A stretch of 64,000 nt of DNA from Lactiplantibacillus daowaiensis (GCF_005405085.1 NZ_BJDJ01000001.1:206165-270164), one strand, 5' to 3'. Shown: positions 43,118 to 51,635, counted from the stretch's first letter. Notes: generated by a model from the letters alone, not told the origin. Numbers and translations are program-made.

Positions 43118-44338
43118 TTAGATTGAAAAACGTCGATTCCGAATCATTAAAACAATGACAATAATCAAACTTAATAAGGTAACTGCCGTATCGATTTGGA
43201 AGACATGTAAGACACTGACCGCCGTATCATTAATAATGAAACTTGATACTAATGGGCCCACAAAGAAGGTCAATGCCGTCGCAAAACTATAATAGCCCGT
43301 GACTTTTCCTTTTTGAGCTGGGAAGTATTGACTTAATAAGGTCAAACCAAGTTGCCAAATCCCACCAGCAGCAAAGAAGCCAATCACGACCGCCGTTAAC
43401 CGGGCCCCATCTGCGCTAGGCATCATAACCATTTGGAGTAACGCCAAGAATGAAACTAACGTATAAACGAAGATTAGTTTGATCGGTTTAACTCGCGTAA
43501 CTAATGATGACGTAATAAAGACTGAAATCAATGAAGCACTGGCATACCATGAAATTAAGGACTTCGAACTATTGGCACCTAGTTTTAACACGGTGCTCCC
43601 AAAGTTAGGCGCATATTGCGAGAAGATATAGAATGTGAAAGATAATGTAAAGCCAATCACAATTAGCAGACTGCCATCAATCAACATTGATGGTTTCGGG
43701 CCATCAGTTGGGGTCGCCGCCACTTGGGTTGGTTGCGCAACCGTCTTTTTAACGATGGTTTGTGGGGCAAACGCCGCCATTGCAATCAAGACGATATCTA
43801 AGACCATGATAATGACCATGGCAACTAGTGTGACTTTAGAATCTGGTTGTGCAGCAACGATAAATGGTAAAACAAATTGTGCTAACGACATTGCCGCTTT
43901 AACCAATGAATTCATGCTAGCTGCTTGGTCTTGGAACGCGTCAGTCAATGCCGGATAGCTCGCCGTATCACCAAAAGAGTTGGTAACACCCATAAACAAC
44001 GCCGCCACACACGCACTGATCAAATTCGTACTAAAGAATAACCCTAGTAAGAACACGATTTGGGCAACCATCCCAATCAACATCGTGCCCTTGCGTCCAA
44101 GTCGATCTGACAAGTAACCGGCGATTAAGATCGTTAATAACCGGCCAATCCCAATCATGGCAATGACTGTAGAAATCCCTTTAACATCAGTGTGCCAGAG
44201 TGCTTGAAATTGAGTCCCGTACTGCGACACAATGATCGTTGCCATCCCTAAGATGGCATAATTAATGTAAATGCCGAGGGCTAATGGTAAATACTGTTTC
44301 CGTTTCATGTTCACAACCTGCTTTTCCTTAAGTTCCAT
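43118..44338 (-). CDS. MFS transporter, paralogue of the quinate-operon carrier
   Basis: A 406-residue permease with about 12 helices and motif A GYLSDRLGRKG (about residues 77-87). I chose the ATG at 44338; a GTG nine bases upstream is the alternative, and a further in-frame ATG (VVN-MKRKQ) is also possible. It shares with the carrier at 1169-2416 the N-terminal pattern (K)xYxPxALxIYxxYxILG and the Ser-Phe-x-Asp-Thr segment after helix 4, so both belong to one subfamily. The substrate is probably an organic acid. It is upstream of the dehydrogenase-ETF fusion on the same strand but a terminator lies between them. Confidence 0.78.
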   Translation of the reverse strand: MELKEKQVVNMKRKQYLPLALGIYINYAILGMATIIVSQYGTQFQALWHTDVKGISTVIAMIGIGRLLTILIAGYLSDRLGRKGTMLIGMVAQIVFLLGLFFSTNLISACVAALFMGVTNSFGDTASYPALTDAFQDQAASMNSLVKAAMSLAQFVLPFIVAAQPDSKVTLVAMVIIMVLDIVLIAMAAFAPQTIVKKTVAQPTQVAATPTDGPKPSMLIDGSLLIVIGFTLSFTFYIFSQYAPNFGSTVLKLGANSSKSLISWYASASLISVFITSSLVTRVKPIKLIFVYTLVSFLALLQMVMMPSADGARLTAVVIGFFAAGGIWQLGLTLLSQYFPAQKGKVTGYYSFATALTFFVGPLVSSFIINDTAVSVLHVFQIDTAVTLLSLIIVIVLMIRNRRFSI

Positions 44339-44640
44339 GTCACTCACCTACCCGTTAATTTTAACGTGATAACTGTCACCATTGCACTGATTTAACCGCT
44401 TACAAAAATAAGCAATAATAGAATAATAACCAACGGCTATCAGTGGTGTCATGCAAACGACGCATGCTGGGAGGATAATCATCATCATTTGATATATTTT
44501 TCACAATCATCTTTACACTTACGATTTTAGCACTCCCGCTAAAGCTGTCTAATGACAGCTAGGCATTGAACCGATAGCCAGAGGTTATCAGTTCAATGTA
44601 AAACGGCTTAGGATTCAGCTCCTAAGCCGTTCATTTTTAA
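44339..44640. other. Intergenic region with tandem hairpins
   Basis: No gene is visible. Two hairpins lie at the left of TetR: CATTGAAC..GATA / TTATC..GTTCAATG (44564-44599) and AACGGCTTAGGA / TCCTAAGCCGTT (44602-44629), the second being the TetR-gene terminator on the minus strand. The rest is AT-rich promoter DNA for the MFS gene. Confidence 0.55.
44602..44634 (-). terminator. Terminator of the ABC exporter/TetR operon
   Basis: AACGGCTTAGGA and TCCTAAGCCGTT form a perfect 12-bp stem, 11 bases past the TetR stop codon; T-rich tail on the minus strand. Confidence 0.8.
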
Positions 44641-45285
44641 TTATTTCACCGGTGTTACAAATCCATATTCTAAAATCTGCATATACGCTTTGGCTCGATC
44701 AACAATCCACTGTGCATCCGTCATGGTTTTCATCTCGGGGTGCAAATGCATCTGCGCCTGAAACTCGGTAAAAATTTGATTATAGACCCCCATGATCATG
44801 TTAATCACTAAGGTCCGATCAAGTTCTGGGCGCAACGCCATTTGATCGACCACATGCCCAATCTGCATTTGAATCACTTGCATCGATTGTCGGTATAATG
44901 CAGTCAACTGTTGTCGTGCTTTGGCAGGGAGCTGATCAAGCTTGCCATAAGCCTCAATCATGACCGCCATTTCATCCGGATGACTTTGACCAAACTCAGC
45001 TTTATATTTCGTACTCCGCACCACTAATGTCACCAAGTCATCTGGCGCATCAAATGCCCGCGGATTAATTGTGGTCATGATGGTTTCCGTCGCCGTTTGA
45101 ACCGTTGCAAAATACAAGGCCTGCTTACTGCCATAATAATGAAAAATCAAGCCCTTAGAGACTTGGGCCACCGCTGCAATCTGATCCGTTTTAACACCAG
45201 CATAGCCGTGCTGCGCAAACTCATGGGTGGCCGCCTGCATGATACGTGCCACTTTTGCGGGATCTTTTGGAACTACTGTTGCCAT
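44641..45285 (-). CDS. TetR-family regulator
   Basis: A 214-residue TetR protein. The N-terminal three-helix domain includes TDQIAAVAQVSKGLIFHYYG (about residues 33-52); the rest is an all-helical ligand domain. It is the third gene of an operon with the ABC exporter ATPase and permease, 28 bases after the permease stop. The promoter of that operon is overlapped by two copies of a TTGACT-N4-AGTCA palindrome, the size expected for a TetR dimer, so it very likely represses the whole operon including itself. Confidence 0.83.
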   Translation of the reverse strand: MATVVPKDPAKVARIMQAATHEFAQHGYAGVKTDQIAAVAQVSKGLIFHYYGSKQALYFATVQTATETIMTTINPRAFDAPDDLVTLVVRSTKYKAEFGQSHPDEMAVMIEAYGKLDQLPAKARQQLTALYRQSMQVIQMQIGHVVDQMALRPELDRTLVINMIMGVYNQIFTEFQAQMHLHPEMKTMTDAQWIVDRAKAYMQILEYGFVTPVK

Positions 45286-45313
45286 CCAGAGACTTCCTTT
45301 CTATCAAGGCCCG

Positions 45314-46909
45314 TCATTGCGCTAAATCACGCCGCCGGTACCCCCAACTTGCTAGTACCAATATTAGCACAGTTAAGCCTAACAGCCACCAGTTCGTGGA
45401 CCAGTCAATGGCTTTGATGGGCACTTTATTCACGAACCCTAATGGCGTTAACTGCTTGGCCCACTTCGGCAAATCAATCAAATTACCGAGGTATAATGAA
45501 AAGAAGCCATAAAAGACCCCCGCCCAAGCCAGATACCGGCCTTTAGGCCACCAACCGACTAATAAACTCGCCGCTGCAACCATCACAAACATTGCCGGTA
45601 AGTAAGCCAAAAGGACATGTTGATACGTGATCCAGTTAATCGGATCTTTCATCGCTGAACGCCCCATCGCATACATGCCAAGACAACCAGCCAAAAAGAC
45701 CACTAACGCTTCTACAAGCGCAAAACCGGTGTAACTCGCCCAAACATGCCAGCGAGACGTTGCGGTGGCATAAACTTGATGCAAGTACCCTTTATTCTCG
45801 TCATGAACTAGTTTTAACATCGTTTGAACGGCCGGAATCAAGGCAACCACCACCATCACGATGGCCAAAACGGCAATAAAATTCTTCACAATGACGCGAT
45901 TGGCTGCTGCCAGCGCTGCAGCACCTAACAGTTGTTTAATCGTTGGATTACTTTTAGCTAAATCACCGATGGTATTAAAGATCGACGCATATGACATTCC
46001 GAGCAACGCATTACCAATGACCCAAGCAAGCAATGTACCACGACTTTGCCGCCATAATAACGTAGTCGGTCCCATTAAAACTGGTGACGCTTTTGCGCGT
46101 CCTTGACGCGTGACTAATAGGCCTGCACCTAAGTCACGGCGTTGATTAAAGTACATCGCCAAATTCAAACAGACTAACCCAAATAACAACATCATGAAGA
46201 CGGGTTGCCACTCATTGGCTTGATAAATATTAAGTTTTTCAATCCAACCAAATGGCACCCACCACGTTAACTTGGGCTGACTGACATCGGTACTCATCCG
46301 TGCCACATACATCACGCCAAAGACCGCATAGCTAAGCATCGTGGCGCCACTAGCACTATCAGCTACTTGTGCTAGTAATAACGTCAACATCCCAAACATC
46401 CAGCCAATTGCAGCTAGCCCCGCGCCAATCAACCAATTACCAGTCGTATCCGCACCCGGCATCCCCGCCAGTTGGAGGCCAACACCAAATAACACGCCCA
46501 CGACCAGATTTAAGCCCGTCAATTCAATCGTCGTCGCCACTAACGGTACTTGCCGACCAACCGCATGGGCCCGGACGAGTTCAAGTAAGCCCTCATCTTC
46601 TTCCCCACGGGTGCCAGCAACCGCCAACATGATATTCATGATAATCATAATTAAGGCCATAAAGACCACCATTTCAGTCGCAAAAATCTTGGCTGTCGTA
46701 TAAGGTGCTTTGGCCGTAAATGCCCCGAACAAAGAAACCATCGCCGGCATCTTTAACGTTTTAACAATCGTATCGATTGCTGTCTGGGTGCCATAGATGC
46801 CATCAAATTTCGCAGCAATTGCTGTAAACAGGCCGACTAACGTGACGATCCAAATGAGTAGCTTGTTACGGTCACGCTTTAAGTTAAGGCGTAATAATTG
46901 TCCAACCAT
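45314..46909 (-). CDS. ABC exporter permease, TnrB3-like
   Basis: A 531-residue membrane protein with about 12 helices in two similar halves. I chose the ATG at 46909, 8 bases after GGGAAG; a GTG at 46918 that overlaps the ATPase stop (GTGA) is possible. The size, the N-terminal LLRLNLKRDRNKL and the duplicated architecture fit the ABC-2 permeases related to tetronasin and bacitracin exporters. With the upstream ATPase it should export an amphipathic compound or antibiotic; the substrate is unknown. Confidence 0.78.
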   Translation of the reverse strand: MVGQLLRLNLKRDRNKLLIWIVTLVGLFTAIAAKFDGIYGTQTAIDTIVKTLKMPAMVSLFGAFTAKAPYTTAKIFATEMVVFMALIMIIMNIMLAVAGTRGEEDEGLLELVRAHAVGRQVPLVATTIELTGLNLVVGVLFGVGLQLAGMPGADTTGNWLIGAGLAAIGWMFGMLTLLLAQVADSASGATMLSYAVFGVMYVARMSTDVSQPKLTWWVPFGWIEKLNIYQANEWQPVFMMLLFGLVCLNLAMYFNQRRDLGAGLLVTRQGRAKASPVLMGPTTLLWRQSRGTLLAWVIGNALLGMSYASIFNTIGDLAKSNPTIKQLLGAAALAAANRVIVKNFIAVLAIVMVVVALIPAVQTMLKLVHDENKGYLHQVYATATSRWHVWASYTGFALVEALVVFLAGCLGMYAMGRSAMKDPINWITYQHVLLAYLPAMFVMVAAASLLVGWWPKGRYLAWAGVFYGFFSLYLGNLIDLPKWAKQLTPLGFVNKVPIKAIDWSTNWWLLGLTVLILVLASWGYRRRDLAQ

Positions 46910-46914
46910 CGTGA

Positions 46915-47841
46915 TCACTTCCCATCAGGTGTGCGCGCATCGTTAGGTGCTGCATAGTACCGCATGAATAAATCTTCTAATGTCGGTGGCGTACTCGTCA
47001 ATGTAACGAGCTGTTGGCGGGTTAAATATTGCATCACGGTTGTGAGTTGATCCGCATCGACGGCAAAGCTCACATGATTATCACCATGTTTGGCCGTTAA
47101 ACCATGTACGCCTGGTAAGGTCGTTAATGCTGACAAGGGCTGGACGGTTTGCACATCGATCGTTGTCCGCGTCAAATGCCGCATTTCAGCTAAAGTGCCC
47201 GTTTCAACGATCTGGCCTTCACGAATGATACCGATGCGATCACACATCTTTTCAACTTCCGACAAGATGTGACTCGATAACAAGACGCTTTTACCAGCTT
47301 GCTTTAAGGCTAAGACATGCGCTTGAAACGTCTGCTCATTTAATGGGTCTAACCCCGAAGTTGGTTCATCAAAAATATAAAAATCAGCGTTCGTTGAAAA
47401 AGCCGCGATCAAGGCCACCTTTTGGCGATTACCTTTTGAATAGGTCCGCGCCTTTTTACGGGGATCTAACCCAAATTCCTTAATCAAAGCATCTGTTTTT
47501 GCAGAATGGCGTTCCCCATTTAGTTTCAAGAACAAGTCGATAATCTCACCACCACTGAGGTTCGGCCATAGATAGACATCCCCTGGCACATAAGCAATCC
47601 GGCGATGAATCGCCACGCTATGTTGCCAAACGTCTTGCCCAAAAATCGTGGCTGAACCACCACTCGCTTTTAAAATCCCCAATAGTACCCGGATCGTCGT
47701 TGATTTTCCCGCGCCATTCGGTCCGATAAACCCAAAAACTTCCCCTGGATAAATCGCAAAGTCAATATCCTTTAATGCTTCAAACTTGCCGAAACGCTTT
47801 TGTAAATGATTCAGTTGTAATAGTGGTGTTGCTGTTGTCAT
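46915..47841 (-). CDS. ABC exporter ATPase (drug-export type)
   Basis: A 308-residue ATPase. I chose the ATG at 47841, 8 bases after GGGGG; a TTG six bases upstream lies too near. Walker A GPNGAGKST, the Q-loop region, the signature YSKGNRQKV and Walker B FYIFDEPTSGLD are present, followed by a C-terminal regulatory tail. It is the first gene of the exporter operon. Proteins of this kind pair with ABC-2 permeases such as the next gene for export of antibiotics or lipids. Confidence 0.87.
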   Translation of the reverse strand: MTTATPLLQLNHLQKRFGKFEALKDIDFAIYPGEVFGFIGPNGAGKSTTIRVLLGILKASGGSATIFGQDVWQHSVAIHRRIAYVPGDVYLWPNLSGGEIIDLFLKLNGERHSAKTDALIKEFGLDPRKKARTYSKGNRQKVALIAAFSTNADFYIFDEPTSGLDPLNEQTFQAHVLALKQAGKSVLLSSHILSEVEKMCDRIGIIREGQIVETGTLAEMRHLTRTTIDVQTVQPLSALTTLPGVHGLTAKHGDNHVSFAVDADQLTTVMQYLTRQQLVTLTSTPPTLEDLFMRYYAAPNDARTPDGK

Positions 47842-47897
47842 GCTCAAGACCCCCTTATTAAGGCACCAATTTTAGTCAGTGCTCAAATTCAGCCATC

Positions 47898-47941
47898 ATG
47901 ATAGTCTTAATTGACTCACAAGTCAATGACTGACGAGTCAA
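47898..47941 (-). promoter_or_regulatory. ABC exporter promoter with twin TetR operators
   Basis: On the minus strand TTGACT (47926-47921), 17 bases, TATCAT (47903-47898). TTGACTCACAAGTCAA (47911-47926) is a perfect inverted repeat covering the -35 and spacer; ATGACTGACGAGTCAA (47926-47941), imperfect by one base, abuts it, centres 15 bp apart. Binding of two TetR dimers would occlude polymerase. Confidence 0.72.
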
Positions 47942-48010
47942 TATGGTAACCCAACTTTCCAACCGTTGTAAAACGCTTGACAAAGGGCGCAGTCACGCCT
48001 AAAAAAGGCC

Positions 48011-48118
48011 AAAAAAATAACACTGATCGGCTTGACCAGTGCCCACGTTGAGGACAATAAATAATCTGAGACAGTCTCACACCTTATTGTCAACGTAATT
48101 ACTCAACGGTAATTACCG
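48011..48118 (-). ncRNA. Candidate structured small RNA or leader RNA
   Basis: A minus-strand -10, TATAAT (48130-48125), predicts a start near 48118. The transcript would contain CGTTGAG/CTCAACG (48108-48102 with 48052-48046), GACAATAA/TTATTGTC (48091-48084 with 48060-48053) and TGAGAC/GTCTCA (48079-48074 with 48072-48067), then a terminator CACTGGTC/GATCAGTG (48041-48021) with TTATTTTTTT. No frame with a ribosome site is seen in it. It lies 170 bases upstream of the exporter ATPase start, so it may be independent or a transcribed leader. Confidence 0.5.
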
Positions 48119-48185
48119 CTTTCAATTATACGCTATTTCCGACCTGATTTGGACAGATTTTAGAATTTCACTAAAATCCCCAACC

Positions 48186-48213
48186 AAAAAGGCGACGTCA
48201 AAATGACGTCGCC
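48186..48213 (-). terminator. Terminator of the AP2-domain gene
   Basis: On the minus strand GGCGACGTCA pairs with TGACGTCGCC followed by TTTTT, 22 bases past the stop codon. Confidence 0.8.
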
Positions 48214-48234
48214 TAACTGATTTATGTACGCGTT

Positions 48235-48726
48235 TTATTCCGCGCTAGTTTTGGCATATGCTTCTAAGACTGGGACCACGTAACGTTCTTCAGCTTGTTT
48301 GCGCGCCAAGATGGCATCATCCATATCCGCAAACTGTTGATTTAAGACCAAGCGGCCACGATACATTAAACGTGCGACCCATTTTTGGGAGCAACGGTCA
48401 AACGACACGCCAATGACCCCACTACGGTTACGACTGTTAGGTTTTAAGCGATCCACGGAAGTCCCTTGATACAAGGGCAAGTTATCACTACGACCCATGT
48501 TTTTACGGGTTTGGGGGTTTTCAAAAATATTTTTGCGGCTGACATCGGCCCGTAAGCAACCACAACTCTTGGTAATGCCTTTACGTAACCGATAACTATC
48601 AACCACGACCTGCTGACCACATGAACATTGACACAACCAGCGGGCGTTCCCATTAGGGGCACTCTTAGCTCGTTTAATGACGGTCAATCGGCTAAATGTC
48701 TCTCCTGTTAAATCTTTTAGTCGCAT
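48235..48726 (-). CDS. AP2-like DNA-binding protein with N-terminal Cys cluster
   Basis: A 163-residue protein. The ATG at 48726 follows GAGG by 8 bases; an in-frame GTG nine bases upstream is less well placed. The N-terminal part has a Cys cluster CQCSCG ... KSCGCL (about residues 30-57), probably a zinc knuckle. The C-terminal part, RSGVIGVSFDRCSQKWVARL (about 101-120) and the following strand and helix, is an AP2-like DNA-binding domain as in phage and homing-endonuclease proteins. The HNH nuclease that often accompanies these parts is missing. It stands alone between AT-rich spacers. It may be a mobile-element remnant or a domesticated DNA-binding protein. Confidence 0.75.
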   Translation of the reverse strand: MRLKDLTGETFSRLTVIKRAKSAPNGNARWLCQCSCGQQVVVDSYRLRKGITKSCGCLRADVSRKNIFENPQTRKNMGRSDNLPLYQGTSVDRLKPNSRNRSGVIGVSFDRCSQKWVARLMYRGRLVLNQQFADMDDAILARKQAEERYVVPVLEAYAKTSAE

Positions 48727-48735
48727 CAAAATCAC

Positions 48736-49115
48736 CTCGATAATTTTATGTCCAATCGATGCGGCAGCACCCTATACCAATTGAACTTAGTTTCTAATCT
48801 ATACTGATTTTATGAAATAAGTATGACGAATACCAAAATATTCATAGTATTATTTATAGATATTTTAATTTTGCATGACTAAAAGTTACAATACCGCGTA
48901 TCCCAGCTTTAGTCTTTACATATCATACTACTATCAACTCGAGGTGTCATGTAAAATATTATTATATTTATACAAATGATAAATCCTAACGAAGACCCGC
49001 CACTAAACCGTTACATGTTAAGCATCAACCAGTGGTTTTCAGTTTATCACTTGTTAAGTCAAACAGCCATCAAAAAAGCCTGTTAGGTTTACCCCAACAG
49101 ACTCTCGCTTATTTT
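48736..49115. other. AT-rich intergenic region
   Basis: About 380 bases without a gene, markedly AT-rich between 48780 and 48990, probably holding the AP2 gene promoter. At 49072-49102 AAAAAAGCCTGTT pairs with AACAGACT to form the terminator of the DUF2812 gene on the minus strand. Confidence 0.55.
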
Positions 49116-49904
49116 TTATAATGGCCACAACCCTAGCCAGCTCATCACGTTGATCTGGGCTTCTGGTGGAACGAGTGGGCGTAAGGCTTGCTTGATCTCA
49201 TCGACACTCGCCGGCGTTCGCAAATCATACCAATAAGTCCCCTTATGGTCCTCACCAACAAATGACCAAACCCCTAAGTCGGCTACGGCTTTTAAGTCTG
49301 GTGTCGTTGGCATATGCCTTAAAAACACATGCATCGTTGGTTGCCAAGCACCATCATTATCGCGAGCACGCAAACGTAGTTGCCGCACTTGACGATGAAC
49401 TTGATGGGCCTTTAATAATTCCCACAAAGTTCCCAGCAACCAGATCCAGGGGCCAATACTATACGTCCAAGGTGGCGCTTGTAGTGCTACCAGCAGCATG
49501 ATAATGAGCGTCAGTGCGACGACCCAACTCAGCGTCCAAATATTGGCCAAGTTTAGCCATCGTTCCCGCAACCCAATCGCCACCTTTAAACGCAATTGAT
49601 CATCCGTCGTCGTATCCACTGGTGTTGATTGTAGCTCTGGTGCCGTCGTCCCTGAATAGACCACTTGGATAACCGGCTTTTTTAGCGTCACAATGGCCAA
49701 CACTTTAAATAACTGACTCGTGCCGACAGTCGTATCAACATCGACCGGCACATATTCCGTAAATAACCGATAATGGTCAGTCGTCGCCACAAAATCATAC
49801 CGACTTCCCCGCACTTGCTTCAATAACCAGCCCCGTTTAGCCAATTGATTGAGCCACTTCAGCTCGGCTTCAGAACCTTTAATAAAATTACGATAACGCC
49901 ACAT
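49116..49904 (-). CDS. DUF2812 membrane protein
   Basis: A 262-residue protein. I chose the ATG at 49904, 9 bases after GGGGGAG; a closer upstream ATG overlaps that site. The N-terminal cytoplasmic domain (WRYRNFIKGSEAELKWLNQL, about 2-21, then GWLLKQVRGSRYDF) is the DUF2812 signature. Two hydrophobic helices lie around residues 124-165 (VVALTLIIMLLVALQA and WIWLLGTLWELL). Such proteins are habitually encoded directly after a PadR regulator, as here (39-base gap), and are thought to respond to envelope stress, though no function is proven. Confidence 0.78.
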   Translation of the reverse strand: MWRYRNFIKGSEAELKWLNQLAKRGWLLKQVRGSRYDFVATTDHYRLFTEYVPVDVDTTVGTSQLFKVLAIVTLKKPVIQVVYSGTTAPELQSTPVDTTTDDQLRLKVAIGLRERWLNLANIWTLSWVVALTLIIMLLVALQAPPWTYSIGPWIWLLGTLWELLKAHQVHRQVRQLRLRARDNDGAWQPTMHVFLRHMPTTPDLKAVADLGVWSFVGEDHKGTYWYDLRTPASVDEIKQALRPLVPPEAQINVMSWLGLWPL

Positions 49905-49943
49905 CGCGCTCATCTCCCCCAAAACAGCCCCATTGTTTACCGG

Positions 49944-50273
49944 CTACAGTCGCACGTTCTTCATAATCTGATTCAACAATGCCAAGCGGTCGCGTTCAGC
50001 TGCCAAGACCGCAGTCCCACTACCCGTAATCTCATACGTATGGGTCTCATCAGCATCAACGCGTTCAGTAATCAAATAGTCCCGGGTCATCATATGCAAA
50101 TTAGTATACAGTGTCCCTAACCCTAATTGGAGTTGGCCATTGGTCAAACTCGCGATTTTTGCCGGAATTTCCGCACTACTAATCGGCTCACACACACTCA
50201 CTAAAGTTAAAAAGGCCGCTTCCGTTAACGGTTCATACTTATCGATCAATCGTTGATACAACTCTGTCGCCAT
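49944..50273 (-). CDS. PadR-family regulator
   Basis: A 109-residue PadR protein with a winged-helix domain: ISSAEIPAKIASLTNGQLQL (about residues 31-50), GLGTLYTNLHMM (51-62) and the wing YLITERVDADETHTYEIT. It is short, lacking the longer C-terminal helical domain of classical PadR. It precedes the DUF2812 gene in a two-gene unit and probably represses both. GAGGGTGAG lies just upstream of the ATG. Confidence 0.82.
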   Translation of the reverse strand: MATELYQRLIDKYEPLTEAAFLTLVSVCEPISSAEIPAKIASLTNGQLQLGLGTLYTNLHMMTRDYLITERVDADETHTYEITGSGTAVLAAERDRLALLNQIMKNVRL

Positions 50274-50348
50274 CTAGCTCACCCTCTATTTAGAAACCGG
50301 TTTCTTTTAGCTAAAAGTATGGACCACTCTGAATCTAAAAGCAAACTA

Positions 50349-50377
50349 AAAACGCGTCCTAGCAAAGCTGGCGCGCC
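50349..50377 (-). terminator. Terminator of the GntR gene
   Basis: On the minus strand GGCGCGCCAGC and GCTAGGACGCGTT form an imperfect stem followed by TTTTTAG, 18 bases past the stop at 50395. Confidence 0.5.
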
Positions 50378-50394
50378 CTTAGTGGTAACTAAAT

Positions 50395-51120
50395 TTAATG
50401 AACTTGAATATCGGCAACCACCGTACTCGTTTCATATGGGAAATGTGACTCTGAAACTTCAAACGGTTGCCCGTCATCAGTATAACTGACTTGGTTGATC
50501 ACTAAGATTGGGTCTCCCAGCGTGGCGTCCATGGCTTCGACATCTTCAGCGGTCGCTTTAGCTGCTGAAATGATCCGATGTGAACCGGCAATCGCCATCC
50601 CGCCTTCTTTTTCTAAGTACCCGTAAATCGAGCCCATGAGCACATGCTTGGTCAAGGTCACGATATTCGTCGGCATAATCGTATGTTCATACGCCCAAAC
50701 TTTACCGTCAACAAACCGGGTCCGCCGAATCACATAAACGGGATCCATATCATCGATCATCAATTGTTCGGCTTCACGTGGTGTTGGCAGCCGGGCTTGT
50801 AATTCTAAGACTTTACTCGTCACCTTTTTGCCCGCGTTCGTCCGGGTCGTCCCAATAGGTTGATCCATCTGCGTCGCTTGCCGATTATCGGTTAAGCCAA
50901 AGTCTTTACGAACGAAAGTCCCGGCACCGCGCTTAGAATAAACCATGCCTTCAATAATTAATAATTGAATCGCCTTATGAATCGTAATGCGGGTCGTATC
51001 AAATGTGGCTGCTAATTTATTTTGATCAGGTAATAGTTCACCCGGCGCATACTTACCAGACTTGATTTGCTGGCGCAAGTTGTCGGCGATCACTTCGTAT
51101 TTATAAGCCAAATCCTTCAC
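50395..51120 (-). CDS. GntR-family (UTRA) regulator of the beta-glucoside operon
   Basis: A 241-residue protein. The N-terminal GntR winged helix reads LPDQNKLAATFDTTRITIHK (about residues 30-49), followed by KRGAGTFV; the C-terminal UTRA domain spans about 95-235 and ends with FEVSESHFPYET. Proteins of this type sense phosphorylated sugars. It lies upstream of the GH1/PTS operon in opposite orientation, separated by a small gene. A TTGTATATAC site (51183-51192) in front of it and TTGTATAGTC in front of the operon suggest one regulator for both. The GTG start at 51120 has only a weak ribosome site. Confidence 0.8.
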   Translation of the reverse strand: MKDLAYKYEVIADNLRQQIKSGKYAPGELLPDQNKLAATFDTTRITIHKAIQLLIIEGMVYSKRGAGTFVRKDFGLTDNRQATQMDQPIGTTRTNAGKKVTSKVLELQARLPTPREAEQLMIDDMDPVYVIRRTRFVDGKVWAYEHTIMPTNIVTLTKHVLMGSIYGYLEKEGGMAIAGSHRIISAAKATAEDVEAMDATLGDPILVINQVSYTDDGQPFEVSESHFPYETSTVVADIQVH

Positions 51121-51182
51121 ATTCTTTCTTCAATGACATCTTGTCACATAGTTTAACCCATTTCGTTAACAAAAGGAAATAA

Positions 51183-51192
51183 TTGTATATAC
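51183..51192 (+). promoter_or_regulatory. Candidate GntR operator (regulator gene side)
   Basis: TTGTATATAC, 63 bases upstream of the GntR gene start; related to TTGTATAGTC (minus strand, 51705-51696) near the GH1 promoter. Confidence 0.4.
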
Positions 51193-51303
51193 TTTTTAGA
51201 CCACTTGTCAATTTAGGGCTAACTAGACCAATTAGTTTCATCCACTCGCGGTAGCCGTTATAATGAAAACAGCACTAAAACTTACATTAATGAGGTGATC
51301 CCC

Positions 51304-51573
51304 ATGGAAGTCCATACCTTAAAACTCGATCAAGAAGCTGTGATCTATTCCGCCGCTATCAAAGCTCTAGCAAGCTTCAAACCTGAAATCGACGTTGATT
51401 TTTCTAAAGTGACGAATCAAGAAGAGGCGCATATTCTAGCGCAAGCGACGACCGCCCAATTTACCGCCATCTTTGAAAAGCGCCTTGAAACTGGTTACGC
51501 CAAAGCCATCTCCAAGGGGCAACTCGCCGAATGGGGCGCCTATTATATGGCCCATAAAGTGCATCAATCGTGA
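51304..51573 (+). CDS. Hypothetical 89-residue protein
   Basis: A small acidic-to-neutral soluble protein starting at ATG 51304, 8 bases after TGAGG. It is predicted mostly helical (LDQEAVIYSAAIKALASF; QEEAHILAQATTAQFTAIFE). There is no Cys, signal peptide or membrane helix. It lies between the GntR gene and the operon that GntR likely controls, with its own strong terminator. No family is recognised. Confidence 0.65.
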   Translation: MEVHTLKLDQEAVIYSAAIKALASFKPEIDVDFSKVTNQEEAHILAQATTAQFTAIFEKRLETGYAKAISKGQLAEWGAYYMAHKVHQS

Positions 51574-51597
51574 CCAATCAGTTCTAACCAATTCGAC

Positions 51598-51635
51598 AAT
51601 TAGTACCAACCAATCCGGTTGGTACTAATTTTTTT
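51598..51635 (+). terminator. Intrinsic terminator of the 89-residue gene
   Basis: AATTAGTACCAACC (51598-51611) pairs perfectly with GGTTGGTACTAATT (51617-51630), followed by TTTTT. Confidence 0.88.

Noticed and set aside
44564..44599. Hairpin next to the TetR terminator considered as a second regulatory RNA
   Set aside because: It has no promoter and directly abuts the terminator; more likely part of the same transcript end.
45097..45512. Plus-strand frames of about 88-106 codons across the TetR/permease junction
   Set aside because: They lie antisense to two clear genes, lack ribosome sites and show no domain; they reflect codon bias of the opposite strand.
46341..46703. A 120-codon plus-strand frame inside the exporter permease gene
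   Set aside because: It is fully antisense to a well-supported membrane protein; Pro/Ser-rich translation is the usual shadow of such genes.
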